From Candidatus Zixiibacteriota bacterium (GTDB lineage: Bacteria; Zixibacteria; MSB-5A5; GN15; FEB-12): a DNA stretch of 64,000 nucleotides. The stretch covers positions 1-64,000 of the forward strand of contig JAVEYB010000002.1 of assembly GCA_034003725.1 (NCBI GenBank), given 5' to 3'. The first letter of the stretch is position 1. Every line of letters begins with the position of its first letter. Of the stretch, positions 41,533 through 49,941 are shown piece by piece. The position numbers and the translations under genes were made by a program. The notes beneath the pieces are model-generated. The model searched no databases, had not been told where the DNA came from, and saw nothing but the letters and a program-made list of their open reading frames with translations.

Positions 41533-41605
41533 GCCGGCGTAACTCAGTTGGTAGAGTAGCTGATTTGTAATCAGCCTGTCGGGGGTTCGAGTCCCTTCGC
41601 CGGCT
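41533..41605 (+). tRNA. tRNA-Thr (anticodon TGT)
   Basis: The acceptor stem is GCCGGCG with CGCCGGC, the anticodon loop is TTTGTAA on a GCTGA/TCAGC stem, and the T-arm is GGGGG-TTCGAGT-CCCTT with two G-U pairs. The discriminator is T. No CCA is encoded; a T-run follows immediately. Confidence 0.95.
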
Positions 41606-41656
41606 TTTTTTTCCCCCCGAACCAACGACCGGGTCGTACCGCGACCATTAATAGCC

Positions 41657-41685
41657 TTGAGGGTAGAAAGACTCGCCGTTATATT
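41657..41685 (+). promoter_or_regulatory. possible promoter of the rfb block
   Basis: TTGAGG (41657-41662), 17 bp and TATATT (41680-41685). The implied start at about 41692 would fall in the GGGGGAG Shine-Dalgarno region of rfbB, so the exact use is doubtful. Confidence 0.35.
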
Positions 41686-41700
41686 CCGGGGGAGATCATC

Positions 41701-42765
41701 ATGAGCAAGCCGCGTTTCTCCAGTACTATTGCCGTCACGGGCGGGGCCGGTTTTATCGGGTCCAACCTGCTCACTTATCTGGTGGACCATCATCATGACC
41801 GGCAGTTTGTCAATCTCGACACGCTGACGTATGCCGGGAATCTGGCCAACCTGAAGTCGATCGAAGACCGCCCCAACTACCGCTTCGTGAAGCTCGACAT
41901 TGCCGATTCTGGAGCGGTCGAGGCTGCGTTTGATCGATTTCAGTTCGATGGCATAATCCACCTTGCGGCGGAAACGCACGTCGATCGTTCCATTCTCGGG
42001 CCGCATCCCTTCATTCGGACAAACGTCGCGGGAACGCTCACGTTGCTCGAGGCGGTTCGACAGTCCGGTCGACGGATCAGATTTCACCACGTCTCGACCG
42101 ACGAGGTGTTCGGATCGCTCGGCCCGACCGGGCTATTCCGCGAAGACAGCCCGTACCGTCCCAGCTCGCCCTATGCCGCGTCCAAGGCGTCGGCGGATCA
42201 TCTCGTGCGGGCGTACCATCAAACCTTCGGTCTCGACTGTGTCATTACGAACTGCTCGAACAACTTTGGTCCGTATCAATTTCCGGAGAAGCTTGTTCCG
42301 CTCACGATTCGGAACGCCGTGGCCGGGGAGACCATTCCCGTATACGGCGACGGATTACAGGTGCGGGACTGGCTGTACGTCGCCGACCACTGCCGTGCAC
42401 TTGATTTGGTCTTTCGCGAAGGGGTCACCGGCAGCACCTATCTTATCGGCGCCGATAACGAAGTGACCAACCGTGAGATCATTCAACGGGTGTGTCGGGA
42501 ACTCGATCGCCGGCTTGGCGGAGGACCCCGGGAGAAACTGATGCGCACCGTGGCCGACCGCCCGGGGCACGATCGGCGGTACGCGATGGATAGCGCGAAG
42601 ATCAGACAGGAGCTCGGATGGGCTCCCTCGGTCTCATTCGACGATGCGATTGCGGCGACCGTGGACTGGTATCTCACACATGCGGACTGGCTCGACGCCT
42701 GTGTGACCGGAGAATACCGGAAGTACTACGAACTCAATTACTCCAACAGACAGCAGGCACTATGA
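41701..42765 (+). CDS. rfbB: dTDP-glucose 4,6-dehydratase
   Basis: Short-chain dehydrogenase that makes dTDP-4-keto-6-deoxyglucose. The 354-residue protein has the NAD-binding GGAGFIGSNLL, AAETHVDRSI, the HVSTDEVFGSLG segment, catalytic SPYAASKAS (YxxxK), and TNCSNNFGPYQFPEKLVPL. Shine-Dalgarno GGGGGAG precedes ATG 41701. First gene of the rfbBAD block; it overlaps rfbA by ATGA. Confidence 0.96.
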   Translation: MSKPRFSSTIAVTGGAGFIGSNLLTYLVDHHHDRQFVNLDTLTYAGNLANLKSIEDRPNYRFVKLDIADSGAVEAAFDRFQFDGIIHLAAETHVDRSILGPHPFIRTNVAGTLTLLEAVRQSGRRIRFHHVSTDEVFGSLGPTGLFREDSPYRPSSPYAASKASADHLVRAYHQTFGLDCVITNCSNNFGPYQFPEKLVPLTIRNAVAGETIPVYGDGLQVRDWLYVADHCRALDLVFREGVTGSTYLIGADNEVTNREIIQRVCRELDRRLGGGPREKLMRTVADRPGHDRRYAMDSAKIRQELGWAPSVSFDDAIAATVDWYLTHADWLDACVTGEYRKYYELNYSNRQQAL

Positions 42766-43655
42766 CTCGGGCGGTCACACGAGGCATCATTCTGGCGGGA
42801 GGCAGCGGTACCCGGCTCTATCCGGCTACCAGCGTCGCGTGCAAGCAGCTTCTGCCCGTCTATGACAAGCCGCTTATTTATTACCCGATGGCGACTCTGA
42901 TGCAGTTTGGTATCCGGGAGATGATGATCATATCGACGCCCGAAGATACCCCGCGCTTCGAGCATTTGTTCGGGGACGGCTCCCATCTCGGACTGTCGCT
43001 TCGTTACGCCGTCCAGGAGCGACCGCAGGGAATCGCTCAGGCCTTCCTGGTGGCCGAGGATTTCTGCCAGGACGCCCCCGTGGCCCTGGTTCTCGGCGAT
43101 AACATCTTCTATGGCATCGAACATCTCTCTTCGACCGTTGCTTCGTTCGACGGTGGCGCGCTCATCTTTGCGTACAAGGTTCACGATCCGTCGCGTTACG
43201 GCGTCGTGACATTCGACAACGACGGTTTGCCCGTTTCCATCGTGGAGAAGCCGACAGAGTCGAAGTCTCCGTACGCGGTGACCGGCTTATATATCTATGA
43301 CGCCGATGTCGTTTCGCTGGCGCGGTCGTTGAAACCGTCGCGGCGGGGAGAACTCGAGATCAGCGAATTGAACGGACTCTACCTGCAGGCGGGGCGGCTC
43401 CGGGTGGAGCGGTTGGGGCGCGGTATCGCCTGGCTTGACACGGGAACGTTCGAAAGCCTTCTCGAGGCGGGGAATTTTATCGCGACCATCGAACGCCGGC
43501 AGGGACAAAAGATCGCGTGTCTCGAGGAGATCGCGTTTCGCTGCGGTTTCATCGACCGCCGCCGCATGCAGTCGCTGATCGAACGCCTTGCCCCGACCAG
43601 CTATCGGGCCTATCTCGAAGGAGTCGTGCGGGACGCCGATGAAGGCCGGAGCTAA
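42762..43655 (+). CDS. rfbA: glucose-1-phosphate thymidylyltransferase
   Basis: Makes dTDP-glucose from dTTP and glucose-1-phosphate. The 297-residue protein has GIILAGGSGTRLYPAT, KQLLPVYDKPLIYYP, VLGDNIFYG, VSIVEKPTESKS and the late WLDTGTFESLLEA. The start at 42762 overlaps rfbB by 4 nt, and the end overlaps rfbD by 17 nt. Confidence 0.96.
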   Translation: MTRAVTRGIILAGGSGTRLYPATSVACKQLLPVYDKPLIYYPMATLMQFGIREMMIISTPEDTPRFEHLFGDGSHLGLSLRYAVQERPQGIAQAFLVAEDFCQDAPVALVLGDNIFYGIEHLSSTVASFDGGALIFAYKVHDPSRYGVVTFDNDGLPVSIVEKPTESKSPYAVTGLYIYDADVVSLARSLKPSRRGELEISELNGLYLQAGRLRVERLGRGIAWLDTGTFESLLEAGNFIATIERRQGQKIACLEEIAFRCGFIDRRRMQSLIERLAPTSYRAYLEGVVRDADEGRS

Positions 43656-44517
43656 AATCCTGATCACCGGCGCGGGCGGTCAACTTGGTTCGGCGCTCGT
43701 TCGCGAATTGCAGGCGACGTACGCCATCACGGCCGCGAACCACGCGTCGCTGGACATTTGCGACCGGCATTCGGTCGAACGCAAGATCGAGGCATTGCGG
43801 CCGGCCGCTGTCCTGCATTGTGCGGCCTGGACCGATGTCGATGCCTGCGAGAAGGACCCGGAACGGGCGGTCGCCGTCAATACCAACGGGGCGCGGAATG
43901 TTGCCACCGTGTGCGCACGAACGGAATCGTGGATGGTTTACTTCTCAACCGACTACGTGTTTGACGGGCTCGGCGCTCGGCCGTATCGAGAAGATGATGT
44001 CGCCACGCCGGTCAATGTCTACGGTCGAAGCGAGCTGACCGGGGAAGAGGCGGTTGCGGCCGCCGGGTGCCCGTGGACGGTGATTCGCACGGCGTGGCTG
44101 TACGGGCGGCCGGGACGCAACTTCGTCCGATCTATCGTCGAGGCAGCCCGTTCGCGGATAAACAAACGGACTAGCGAGCCACTTCGGGTGGTCAGTGACC
44201 AGATCGGCAACCCGACATGGGTTGACGATCTGGCTCATCAGGTGCGGGTCATTCTTGCACACGACCTGTTGGGGCGATATCATGCGGCGGCACACGATCA
44301 TTGTTCGCGATACGATCTGGCGCGTGCGGTGATTCAGGAGCTGGCTTTGCCCGTGGCGGTGGAGCCGTGCCGGAGCGCCGAAAGCGGACGACGCGCGCCA
44401 CGCCCGGCCTTTTCGGCCCTCGACAATGCTGCGCTAAGAGAGGCGGGGCATGACGTAATGCGTCCGTACGCGGAGAGTATAAACAGCTTCCTGAAGCAGG
44501 AAAGAGACACGTTGTGA
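43639..44517 (+). CDS. rfbD: dTDP-4-dehydrorhamnose reductase homologue with altered catalytic lysine
   Basis: A 292-residue short-chain dehydrogenase that should reduce dTDP-4-keto-L-rhamnose to dTDP-L-rhamnose. Seen are the nucleotide-binding GAGGQLGSALVREL and FSTDYVFDG with T104. The active-site YxxxK reads Y128-G-R-S-E132 (VYGRSELTGE), so the usual lysine is glutamate. The rest of the fold looks intact. Alignment with Salmonella RmlD puts the same residues at 104, 128 and 132. It overlaps rfbA and the next gene. Confidence 0.85.
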   Translation: MKAGAKILITGAGGQLGSALVRELQATYAITAANHASLDICDRHSVERKIEALRPAAVLHCAAWTDVDACEKDPERAVAVNTNGARNVATVCARTESWMVYFSTDYVFDGLGARPYREDDVATPVNVYGRSELTGEEAVAAAGCPWTVIRTAWLYGRPGRNFVRSIVEAARSRINKRTSEPLRVVSDQIGNPTWVDDLAHQVRVILAHDLLGRYHAAAHDHCSRYDLARAVIQELALPVAVEPCRSAESGRRAPRPAFSALDNAALREAGHDVMRPYAESINSFLKQERDTL

Positions 44518-44993
44518 CCACACCCGGCAGCCGAATCCCCGGCGTCATGATTCGACCGCTGGGCAAGTACACGGATCAGCGCGGCTGGTTGATCGAAATG
44601 TTTCGCCGTGACGAGCTTCCATCGGGTCTCGATCCCGCTATGGGTTACGTGTCATCGACCAGGCCCGGCGTCGCGCGAGGGCCCCACGAGCATCGCGAGC
44701 AGTCCGATATATTCTTCTTTCCGGGAAACTCGTCTTTCAGGTTGTATCTGTGGGACAACCGCATTCCGAATGGCGCTCACGAAACTATCGACCTGCCGTT
44801 GGGGCAGTACTTCTGCGTGGTCGTTCCGCCCGGCGTCGTCCACGCCTACAAAAACATCGGCAGTGTCGACGGAATCGTGATGAATTTCCCCGACCGGCTC
44901 TACGCCGGCAGGGGGCGAACCGAACCCGTGGATGAGATCCGGCATGAAGATGACCCGGACTCACCGTTCACAATTGATGACGAGGGTGTGTAA
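44514..44993 (+). CDS. RfbC-like cupin (dTDP-4-dehydrorhamnose 3,5-epimerase family)
   Basis: A 159-residue cupin, about 20 residues shorter than classical RfbC. Seen are DQRGWLIEMFRRDEL, a His-bearing VARGPHEHREQSDIF, and VVVPPGVVHAYKNIGSVDGIVMNF. The catalytic Tyr of RmlC appears to be replaced (IVMN at the FLYK position). It resembles a divergent group annotated as 3,5-epimerase-like. It may still supply the epimerase step here, or act as a 3-epimerase or ketoisomerase on a related dTDP-sugar. The start is GTG 44514 overlapping the rfbD stop. Confidence 0.75.
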   Translation: MTTPGSRIPGVMIRPLGKYTDQRGWLIEMFRRDELPSGLDPAMGYVSSTRPGVARGPHEHREQSDIFFFPGNSSFRLYLWDNRIPNGAHETIDLPLGQYFCVVVPPGVVHAYKNIGSVDGIVMNFPDRLYAGRGRTEPVDEIRHEDDPDSPFTIDDEGV

Positions 44994-44996
44994 CGC

Positions 44997-45566
44997 ATGC
45001 AGGACCTGATCAGAGCACATATCAAGCGACACGTTGCCGTGGTCGAACACGTGATGAATGACATGGTAGACGACATCGCGGCGGCTGCTGAGCTCATGAT
45101 AAGTACCCTGGAGGCCGGTCACACGATTCTCCTGTGCGGCAACGGCGGCTCGGCCGCTGATGCGCAGCACATTGCCGCCGAGTTGTCCGGACGGTACCTC
45201 CGCGACCGTCGGGCGCTGCCCGCGATCGCCCTGACGACCGACACGTCGGCGTTGACTGCTATCGGCAACGACTTTGGTTTTGAGAGCGTCTTTGCCCGGC
45301 AGGTGGAGGCGTTGGCGCGGGTGGACGATCTACTGATCGGGATTTCGACATCGGGCAACTCTGCGAACGTGATTGGAGCGTTTGAAGCGGCGCGCGCGGC
45401 AGGATGTCGGACGATCGCGTTGTCCGGCCGCGACGGCGGGCAGATGCGGGTGTTCGCGGAACTGAACCTGATTGTGCCGTCAAACGACACTCCGCACATC
45501 CAGGAAATGCATATCACGATAGCACACGTGTTGTGTGACCTGATCGATCGTCACTTTGCCCGATGA
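44997..45566 (+). CDS. gmhA: sedoheptulose-7-phosphate isomerase (SIS domain)
   Basis: A 189-residue SIS-fold isomerase that begins ADP- or GDP-heptose synthesis. Seen are [51 protein letters not shown] and the C-terminal [14 protein letters not shown]. It lies 3 nt after the cupin gene. No other heptose gene (gmhB, hldE, gmhD) is in the window, so the heptose pathway is completed elsewhere or the enzyme serves another sugar. It converges on a minus-strand gene 10 nt away. Confidence 0.93.
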   Translation: MQDLIRAHIKRHVAVVEHVMNDMVDDIAAAAELMISTLEAGHTILLCGNGGSAADAQHIAAELSGRYLRDRRALPAIALTTDTSALTAIGNDFGFESVFARQVEALARVDDLLIGISTSGNSANVIGAFEAARAAGCRTIALSGRDGGQMRVFAELNLIVPSNDTPHIQEMHITIAHVLCDLIDRHFAR

Positions 45567-45576
45567 TGAGGCCGAT

Positions 45577-46920
45577 TCAGCCGAGTTTGGAAGGAGCAAC
45601 GGTCGGGGCGGCGGACGACTCGCGTACAAATTGCTGGAACATGCAGACGTCGTCACGTTTGCGGATGTGGTCCATGTACTCAATCCCCGGCAGGTCGAGC
45701 AGCACTGTCCGGCAGCCGAATTCGATCCCCTCATAGATCGCGGTTGAGTAAACCCCCATCTGATACTCCGACTGTGCGAACAGGGCGTAGAGGTCTTCGT
45801 CAAGGCACAGACGGACATTCGGCTGTGTCACAAGTGCGGCTAAAGACGGGTATTCGCGCCAGCGGTCGTACTCGCCGGGGTGCAGCTTGTAGACAATGCG
45901 ATATTTTTCAAGCGATCGACGGTGCTGATATACAAGGGCCGCGATCTTCTCCCCGATAGAACCCTGAGAGAGGACCAGAACCTGTCCCGTGTTCCTCTGA
46001 ACGTGCCGGTACCTGCGACGGTTCTGCTCCATGAACGGGAAGCCGGCGTTGACGATTCGTTCTTTGGAGATCGGGAGAGGCATCATGGTAGCCCAGAAGT
46101 CGCTCCAGGCATAAAAGGTGTCCGGGAAATAGTCGAGCGGCGCATTGCGGTCGGGGAAACTATAGCCGAGATGGTAGCGGCTGAACGCGCCGTGCTGGAT
46201 TTCGACCGTTTCAATGCCCAGGTCTTTGGCGGCTTTGATTAGTTCCCCCTGACCGTATGACACGACGAGGTAGATCCGCGACGGGCGTCGCTTCTCCAGC
46301 AACCGGATGTATTGCTGGTAGGTTGCCTTGAAATGACGTATTCCCCGTTCGAATCCGGGAAGCAATTCGATCGGCCGTCCGGCGTGCGCCAGAATCTCAT
46401 TCTCGACCAATTGCACTAGATCACGCGCATCCGAGCCGACCTTAACGCGCATGAGCCTCTTCCGGACGGAGGCGTTGAGAATCAGGCGATCCAGATAGGA
46501 TCGATCGGGAGAATCGGACTTGTCATGGCGGCCAAGATATGGGCGCTCGAGGGTGTGAAATCGAACCCCCTGATTTCTCAGTTCCTGCTGCAGGTAGTGT
46601 GTATAGATGTCAATTCGCCGCCCGTCAACCGATTTGGATCGTTCATGTTCGAACACGAGCGCATCGACGCGCTCCCGGCCGCGTAACGGGTCTTTGCGTA
46701 CCGCTGCGTACAGACAGCGGGGCAGGGAGCGAAGTCGGTCCGGGGTGGACGCCGCTGTCGTGTGCGGCTGGTCCAGCACCCCGGTCTGCTGTGCGATCCG
46801 AAAGTACACCGGCATGCGCAGATACTGCCATATCTTGACGCCGCATACCTCCCAGTCGAGCAGGTCGAACCGGGATTCCAGGTCCCAGACCAGTTCGCAG
46901 ATGTCTTTGACGGACGTCAT
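45577..46920 (-). CDS. putative surface-polysaccharide glycosyl- or phosphotransferase
   Basis: A 447-residue cytoplasmic protein. The second half contains IETVEIQHGAFSRYHLGY, VLVLSQGSIGEKIAAL, VYKLHPGEYDRW and MGVYSTAIYEGIEFGCRTVLLD, a pattern shared by GT-B fold capsule transferases such as the Capsule_synth and glycerophosphotransferase families. The acceptor and donor cannot be named. It begins 4 nt after the Wzx-like gene and lies downstream of neuB and spsF, so it may transfer the CMP-linked product of those genes. The start ATG 46920 is used; the frame is open further upstream. Confidence 0.6.
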   Translation of the reverse strand: MTSVKDICELVWDLESRFDLLDWEVCGVKIWQYLRMPVYFRIAQQTGVLDQPHTTAASTPDRLRSLPRCLYAAVRKDPLRGRERVDALVFEHERSKSVDGRRIDIYTHYLQQELRNQGVRFHTLERPYLGRHDKSDSPDRSYLDRLILNASVRKRLMRVKVGSDARDLVQLVENEILAHAGRPIELLPGFERGIRHFKATYQQYIRLLEKRRPSRIYLVVSYGQGELIKAAKDLGIETVEIQHGAFSRYHLGYSFPDRNAPLDYFPDTFYAWSDFWATMMPLPISKERIVNAGFPFMEQNRRRYRHVQRNTGQVLVLSQGSIGEKIAALVYQHRRSLEKYRIVYKLHPGEYDRWREYPSLAALVTQPNVRLCLDEDLYALFAQSEYQMGVYSTAIYEGIEFGCRTVLLDLPGIEYMDHIRKRDDVCMFQQFVRESSAAPTVAPSKLG

Positions 46921-46924
46921 CGTA

Positions 46925-48196
46925 TCAGCCTTCATCCAATGCCGGCCGAGGGGAGAACCACGGCATGCTGTAGATCCGATTGGCGTACCACCAGGTGCCG
47001 ATAGACATGATGCCGTAGGCGATGAGCGACGCCTGCGCAGCACCGACCGCGCCATTAATTGATATGAGAAGATACGTCAGCCCGATGTTGGCTACCGCCG
47101 CCACCGCGGTATTGATGGCCAGAAAGGACGTGCGGCCTTCGTGGATCAGATACAGCAGCATGCATTGGTAAATGCCGCGCACGGCGAATCCGAGCGCAAT
47201 CCACAGCACAACCGACAGCCCCGAGGAGAATTCCGCATCGACCATGATGTCGAACGCAAGGTGCGACGCCGCGGTGATCGCCAGCGCCGCCGCTATCATC
47301 GCGGCTACGAACCCATACGTGTACCGTACGATTCGACCCCGATCGATCCGCAAGGGGTCTTTGATTGCCCTGAAGAACCACGGCGACCAGGATTTCATGA
47401 ACGCGTCGCCGAACAGCATCGTAATCATTCCGAACTGGTATCCGACCGCATAAATGCCGACCGCTTCCTTGCCGAGCATGCGGTCGATAAACAGGCGGTC
47501 GGTGAAGCCGACCACCACGATACCTAGCATGTGAGGAACCAGGGGAAGTGAGACTTTCAGTATCTCGCGAATGGAAACGGAAGAGACCGACGGCAAAAGC
47601 AGCCGTCGGCGGCGCATATGGACCAAACTGATGAGACCGATGATGACAGAGGCCGTCAGGATGCCCGTGGCCCGGCCTTCCCATCCCATGCCGTATGCAA
47701 TGATAAGCGTCAGTGAAACGGTGACATTGAGAATGGTGCTGCCGATCTCGTACGTGCCGTAGGCGAGGGGACGCCGTTCCTGGATAAGCAGGACGAGGTT
47801 ACATTTATTGACCATGTTTACCAGCGAGATCAGCGGCAACACCGTTATCCATCCGGCCGGAAGTCCGAACACGTTACCGGTGAAAAGCACCACCGCCGCG
47901 AGCAGTATGGTCGCCACCGTAAAGGAGCCGAACAGCACCAGCAGGATGTTGGCGATGTAGGCCGCCAGATCTTCCCTCGAGAGATGAAAGTACTTGCGGA
48001 GAATGTTCTGGCTGATATTCAGGTCAACCACGGGGTTTAGAAAGGTCAGCAGAACCTGGAAGATGGCGACCGTGCCGTATTCGGCCGGCGAGAGGTAGCG
48101 CGTCAGAACGGGCAGCAGCAAAAACGGAATCGCCTTGTTGACGATACTGCTGCCAAAATACACTGCGGACGATTTCAGCATGTCTGCGACCTGCAC
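46925..48196 (-). CDS. polysaccharide flippase (Wzx-like)
   Basis: A 423-residue membrane protein with 12 to 14 predicted helices and the start LKSSAVYFGSSIVNKAIPFLLLPVLTRYLSPAEYG, typical of oligosaccharide flippases that move undecaprenyl-linked repeat units across the inner membrane. It directly follows the HAD gene and lies within a minus-strand polysaccharide block with Wzz-like and Wzy-like genes, so together they form a Wzx/Wzy-dependent export pathway. Confidence 0.92.
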   Translation of the reverse strand: MQVADMLKSSAVYFGSSIVNKAIPFLLLPVLTRYLSPAEYGTVAIFQVLLTFLNPVVDLNISQNILRKYFHLSREDLAAYIANILLVLFGSFTVATILLAAVVLFTGNVFGLPAGWITVLPLISLVNMVNKCNLVLLIQERRPLAYGTYEIGSTILNVTVSLTLIIAYGMGWEGRATGILTASVIIGLISLVHMRRRRLLLPSVSSVSIREILKVSLPLVPHMLGIVVVGFTDRLFIDRMLGKEAVGIYAVGYQFGMITMLFGDAFMKSWSPWFFRAIKDPLRIDRGRIVRYTYGFVAAMIAAALAITAASHLAFDIMVDAEFSSGLSVVLWIALGFAVRGIYQCMLLYLIHEGRTSFLAINTAVAAVANIGLTYLLISINGAVGAAQASLIAYGIMSIGTWWYANRIYSMPWFSPRPALDEG

Positions 48197-48889
48197 TTAT
48201 CCGTGAATCGATTCGAGCGTCGCGCCGGATTGCACGATTTCCCGAATTTGCGGAAACGAGTTCACACGCCAGTCTGCTCCCGTTCGAGTTCCAAGATAGT
48301 TGTTAAACTCGATCGTGCAAATGCCCAGTCGGTTGGCGCCCTCTATTTCGTCGGCGTCGTGACCGACAAAGACAGCCTCGGTCACGTGGCAGCCGACGGT
48401 TTCGAGCGCGATGCGATAGATCGCAGGATCCGGTTTGCGGCAGCCGGTATCATGCGACGTGACGACGCTCTCAATCAGGGGGTTCAGGTCGAACCGGGAA
48501 AGAATTTCCGCGCGCACCCGCTCGCCCGTCAACTCGTTGTCCGAGACCACCACGTTCGCAATCCCGTCCCGCTTGAGGCGATGTAACGTCTCGCGTACGC
48601 CCGGGTACAACTCGCGTATCGCTTCAAAGCGCCGCTTTTCCTGATAGGACTCCTCGATAAATGTCTCCGGGTCCTTCATGCCGGTCGAATAAACAAAGCT
48701 GCGGAAGGCAGAATCGTATGTATCGGACCCCTCGTAGACCGGCTGGAGTGCGCGTTCATAGCTCCAGTAGAAGTTTGCAAAGCTGCCGGTAACGTGTCCC
48801 AGTTCGGTGAGACGATGATACATCCACTGTCTCCAGTGGTGGGCCTCGAAGAAGATGTCGCCGAGGTCGTATAAGACGGCGCGGATCAT
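48197..48889 (-). CDS. HAD-family phosphatase in the NeuB cluster
   Basis: A 230-residue HAD hydrolase. The first motif reads VLYDLGDIFFE (D followed by L-G-D). It also has VVSDNELTG (motif II), CRKPDPAIYRIAL and VFVGHDADEIEGANRLG (motif IV). It lies between neuB and wzx. A nonulosonate-9-phosphate phosphatase role is plausible because NeuB-type enzymes of the phosphorylated pathway need one, but substrate is not shown by sequence. The start at 48889 (ATG) is preferred; GTG 48895 overlaps the neuB stop. Confidence 0.82.
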   Translation of the reverse strand: MIRAVLYDLGDIFFEAHHWRQWMYHRLTELGHVTGSFANFYWSYERALQPVYEGSDTYDSAFRSFVYSTGMKDPETFIEESYQEKRRFEAIRELYPGVRETLHRLKRDGIANVVVSDNELTGERVRAEILSRFDLNPLIESVVTSHDTGCRKPDPAIYRIALETVGCHVTEAVFVGHDADEIEGANRLGICTIEFNNYLGTRTGADWRVNSFPQIREIVQSGATLESIHG

Positions 48890-48894
48890 GACCA

Positions 48895-49941
48895 CTACTC
48901 GAACATGTCGACGGTCAACAGCGACTGCTCGGGAATACGACAGCGGGCCCGTCGGCCGATCAGGGCGGAACGCTGATGCCAGCCGAGACCGGTGCCGGGG
49001 GAGAGCATGGTCAAATCGTCCGAACTGAGCACATCTCCAATCTCGAGCCCTCGCTTGATCGCCAGCGACCGGCGGAGCTTGGTCATGGTGCCGCGAACCG
49101 CTTCATGGACCCGGATTTCACCGCTGCCCAGCGCCAGTTCGGCGTTGCGGATATCGCGCACCATGCGCCACACACCGTCCATCTCGAGTGATCCCGCGTG
49201 GTCGGAGCCTTTCATTGCCCGGCTGAGGGTGACGTGCTTTTCTATAATTGTCGCGCCAAGTCCCACGGCGAGGACCGGGACCATTATCCCGATCGAGTGA
49301 TCCGAATAGCCGATTTCGCAGCGGTCGCCGTACCGTTGCCTGAGGGTCTCGATCGTCCGCAGGTCGATATTCCGGTACTGCGCCGGGTATTCCGATATGC
49401 AGTGGAGCAGAGCGATGTTTGAATGGTGACGGCTGATAATCCCGATCGCTTCGTCGATCTCATCCGGACCGGACATGCCGGTCGACAGAATCACCGGTAT
49501 CAGGGTCTCGGCGATACGTTCGAGCAGCGGGATATTGGTCAGATCGCGCGAGGCGACCTTTATCCGGTCTATTCGTACATGGTCGAGAAGTCGCAGGGTG
49601 CGGGGTGAGCAGAGGGTGACGACGAAGTCCAGTCCCTTGTCCCGGGCGTACCGTTCCAGTTCGGGGTACTGCTCGTAGTCGAATTCAAGTTTCGCGCGGT
49701 GTTCGCCGTATGTCGCTCCGAACGAATGTGGGCTGTCGTAGGGGCGGGCGGCCTCGTCCCGGCTCAACTCTTCGCTCAAGTCCCGCTTGGTGAACTTGAC
49801 GGCATTAATGCCGGGGAGCATGCAATGCGTGAATCCGTCGTAAATCGGCATGGCGATCATATCGATCAGCTTCTTGGCCAGATCGATACTCCCGTTGTGA
49901 TTCTGGCCGATTTCACCGATTATATAAGTCTGTGGGGTCAC
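48895..49941 (-). CDS. nonulosonic acid synthase (NeuB-like) with SAF domain
   Basis: A 348-residue enzyme that condenses phosphoenolpyruvate with a hexosamine-type sugar to a nine-carbon acid such as sialic, legionaminic or pseudaminic acid. Seen are YIIGEIGQNHNGSIDLAKKL, NAVKFTKRDLSEEL, IKVASRDLTNIPLL, ILSTGMSG, GYSDHSIG and EKHVTLSRAMKGSDHAGS. A C-terminal SAF domain covers about 288-348 (RRSLAIKRGLEIGD). A short insertion lies between the first helix and second strand (PIYDGFTHCMLPG). The start is GTG 49941 with AGGA upstream, overlapping spsF by 4 nt. Confidence 0.92.
   Translation of the reverse strand: MTPQTYIIGEIGQNHNGSIDLAKKLIDMIAMPIYDGFTHCMLPGINAVKFTKRDLSEELSRDEAARPYDSPHSFGATYGEHRAKLEFDYEQYPELERYARDKGLDFVVTLCSPRTLRLLDHVRIDRIKVASRDLTNIPLLERIAETLIPVILSTGMSGPDEIDEAIGIISRHHSNIALLHCISEYPAQYRNIDLRTIETLRQRYGDRCEIGYSDHSIGIMVPVLAVGLGATIIEKHVTLSRAMKGSDHAGSLEMDGVWRMVRDIRNAELALGSGEIRVHEAVRGTMTKLRRSLAIKRGLEIGDVLSSDDLTMLSPGTGLGWHQRSALIGRRARCRIPEQSLLTVDMFE

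Noticed and set aside
40066-42090. 674-codon minus-strand frame across cysS, tRNA-Thr and rfbB
   Set aside because: Antisense of proven genes. It contains GTRTPDRLITNQLLYQLSY, the well-known spurious translation of the complement of tRNA-Thr.
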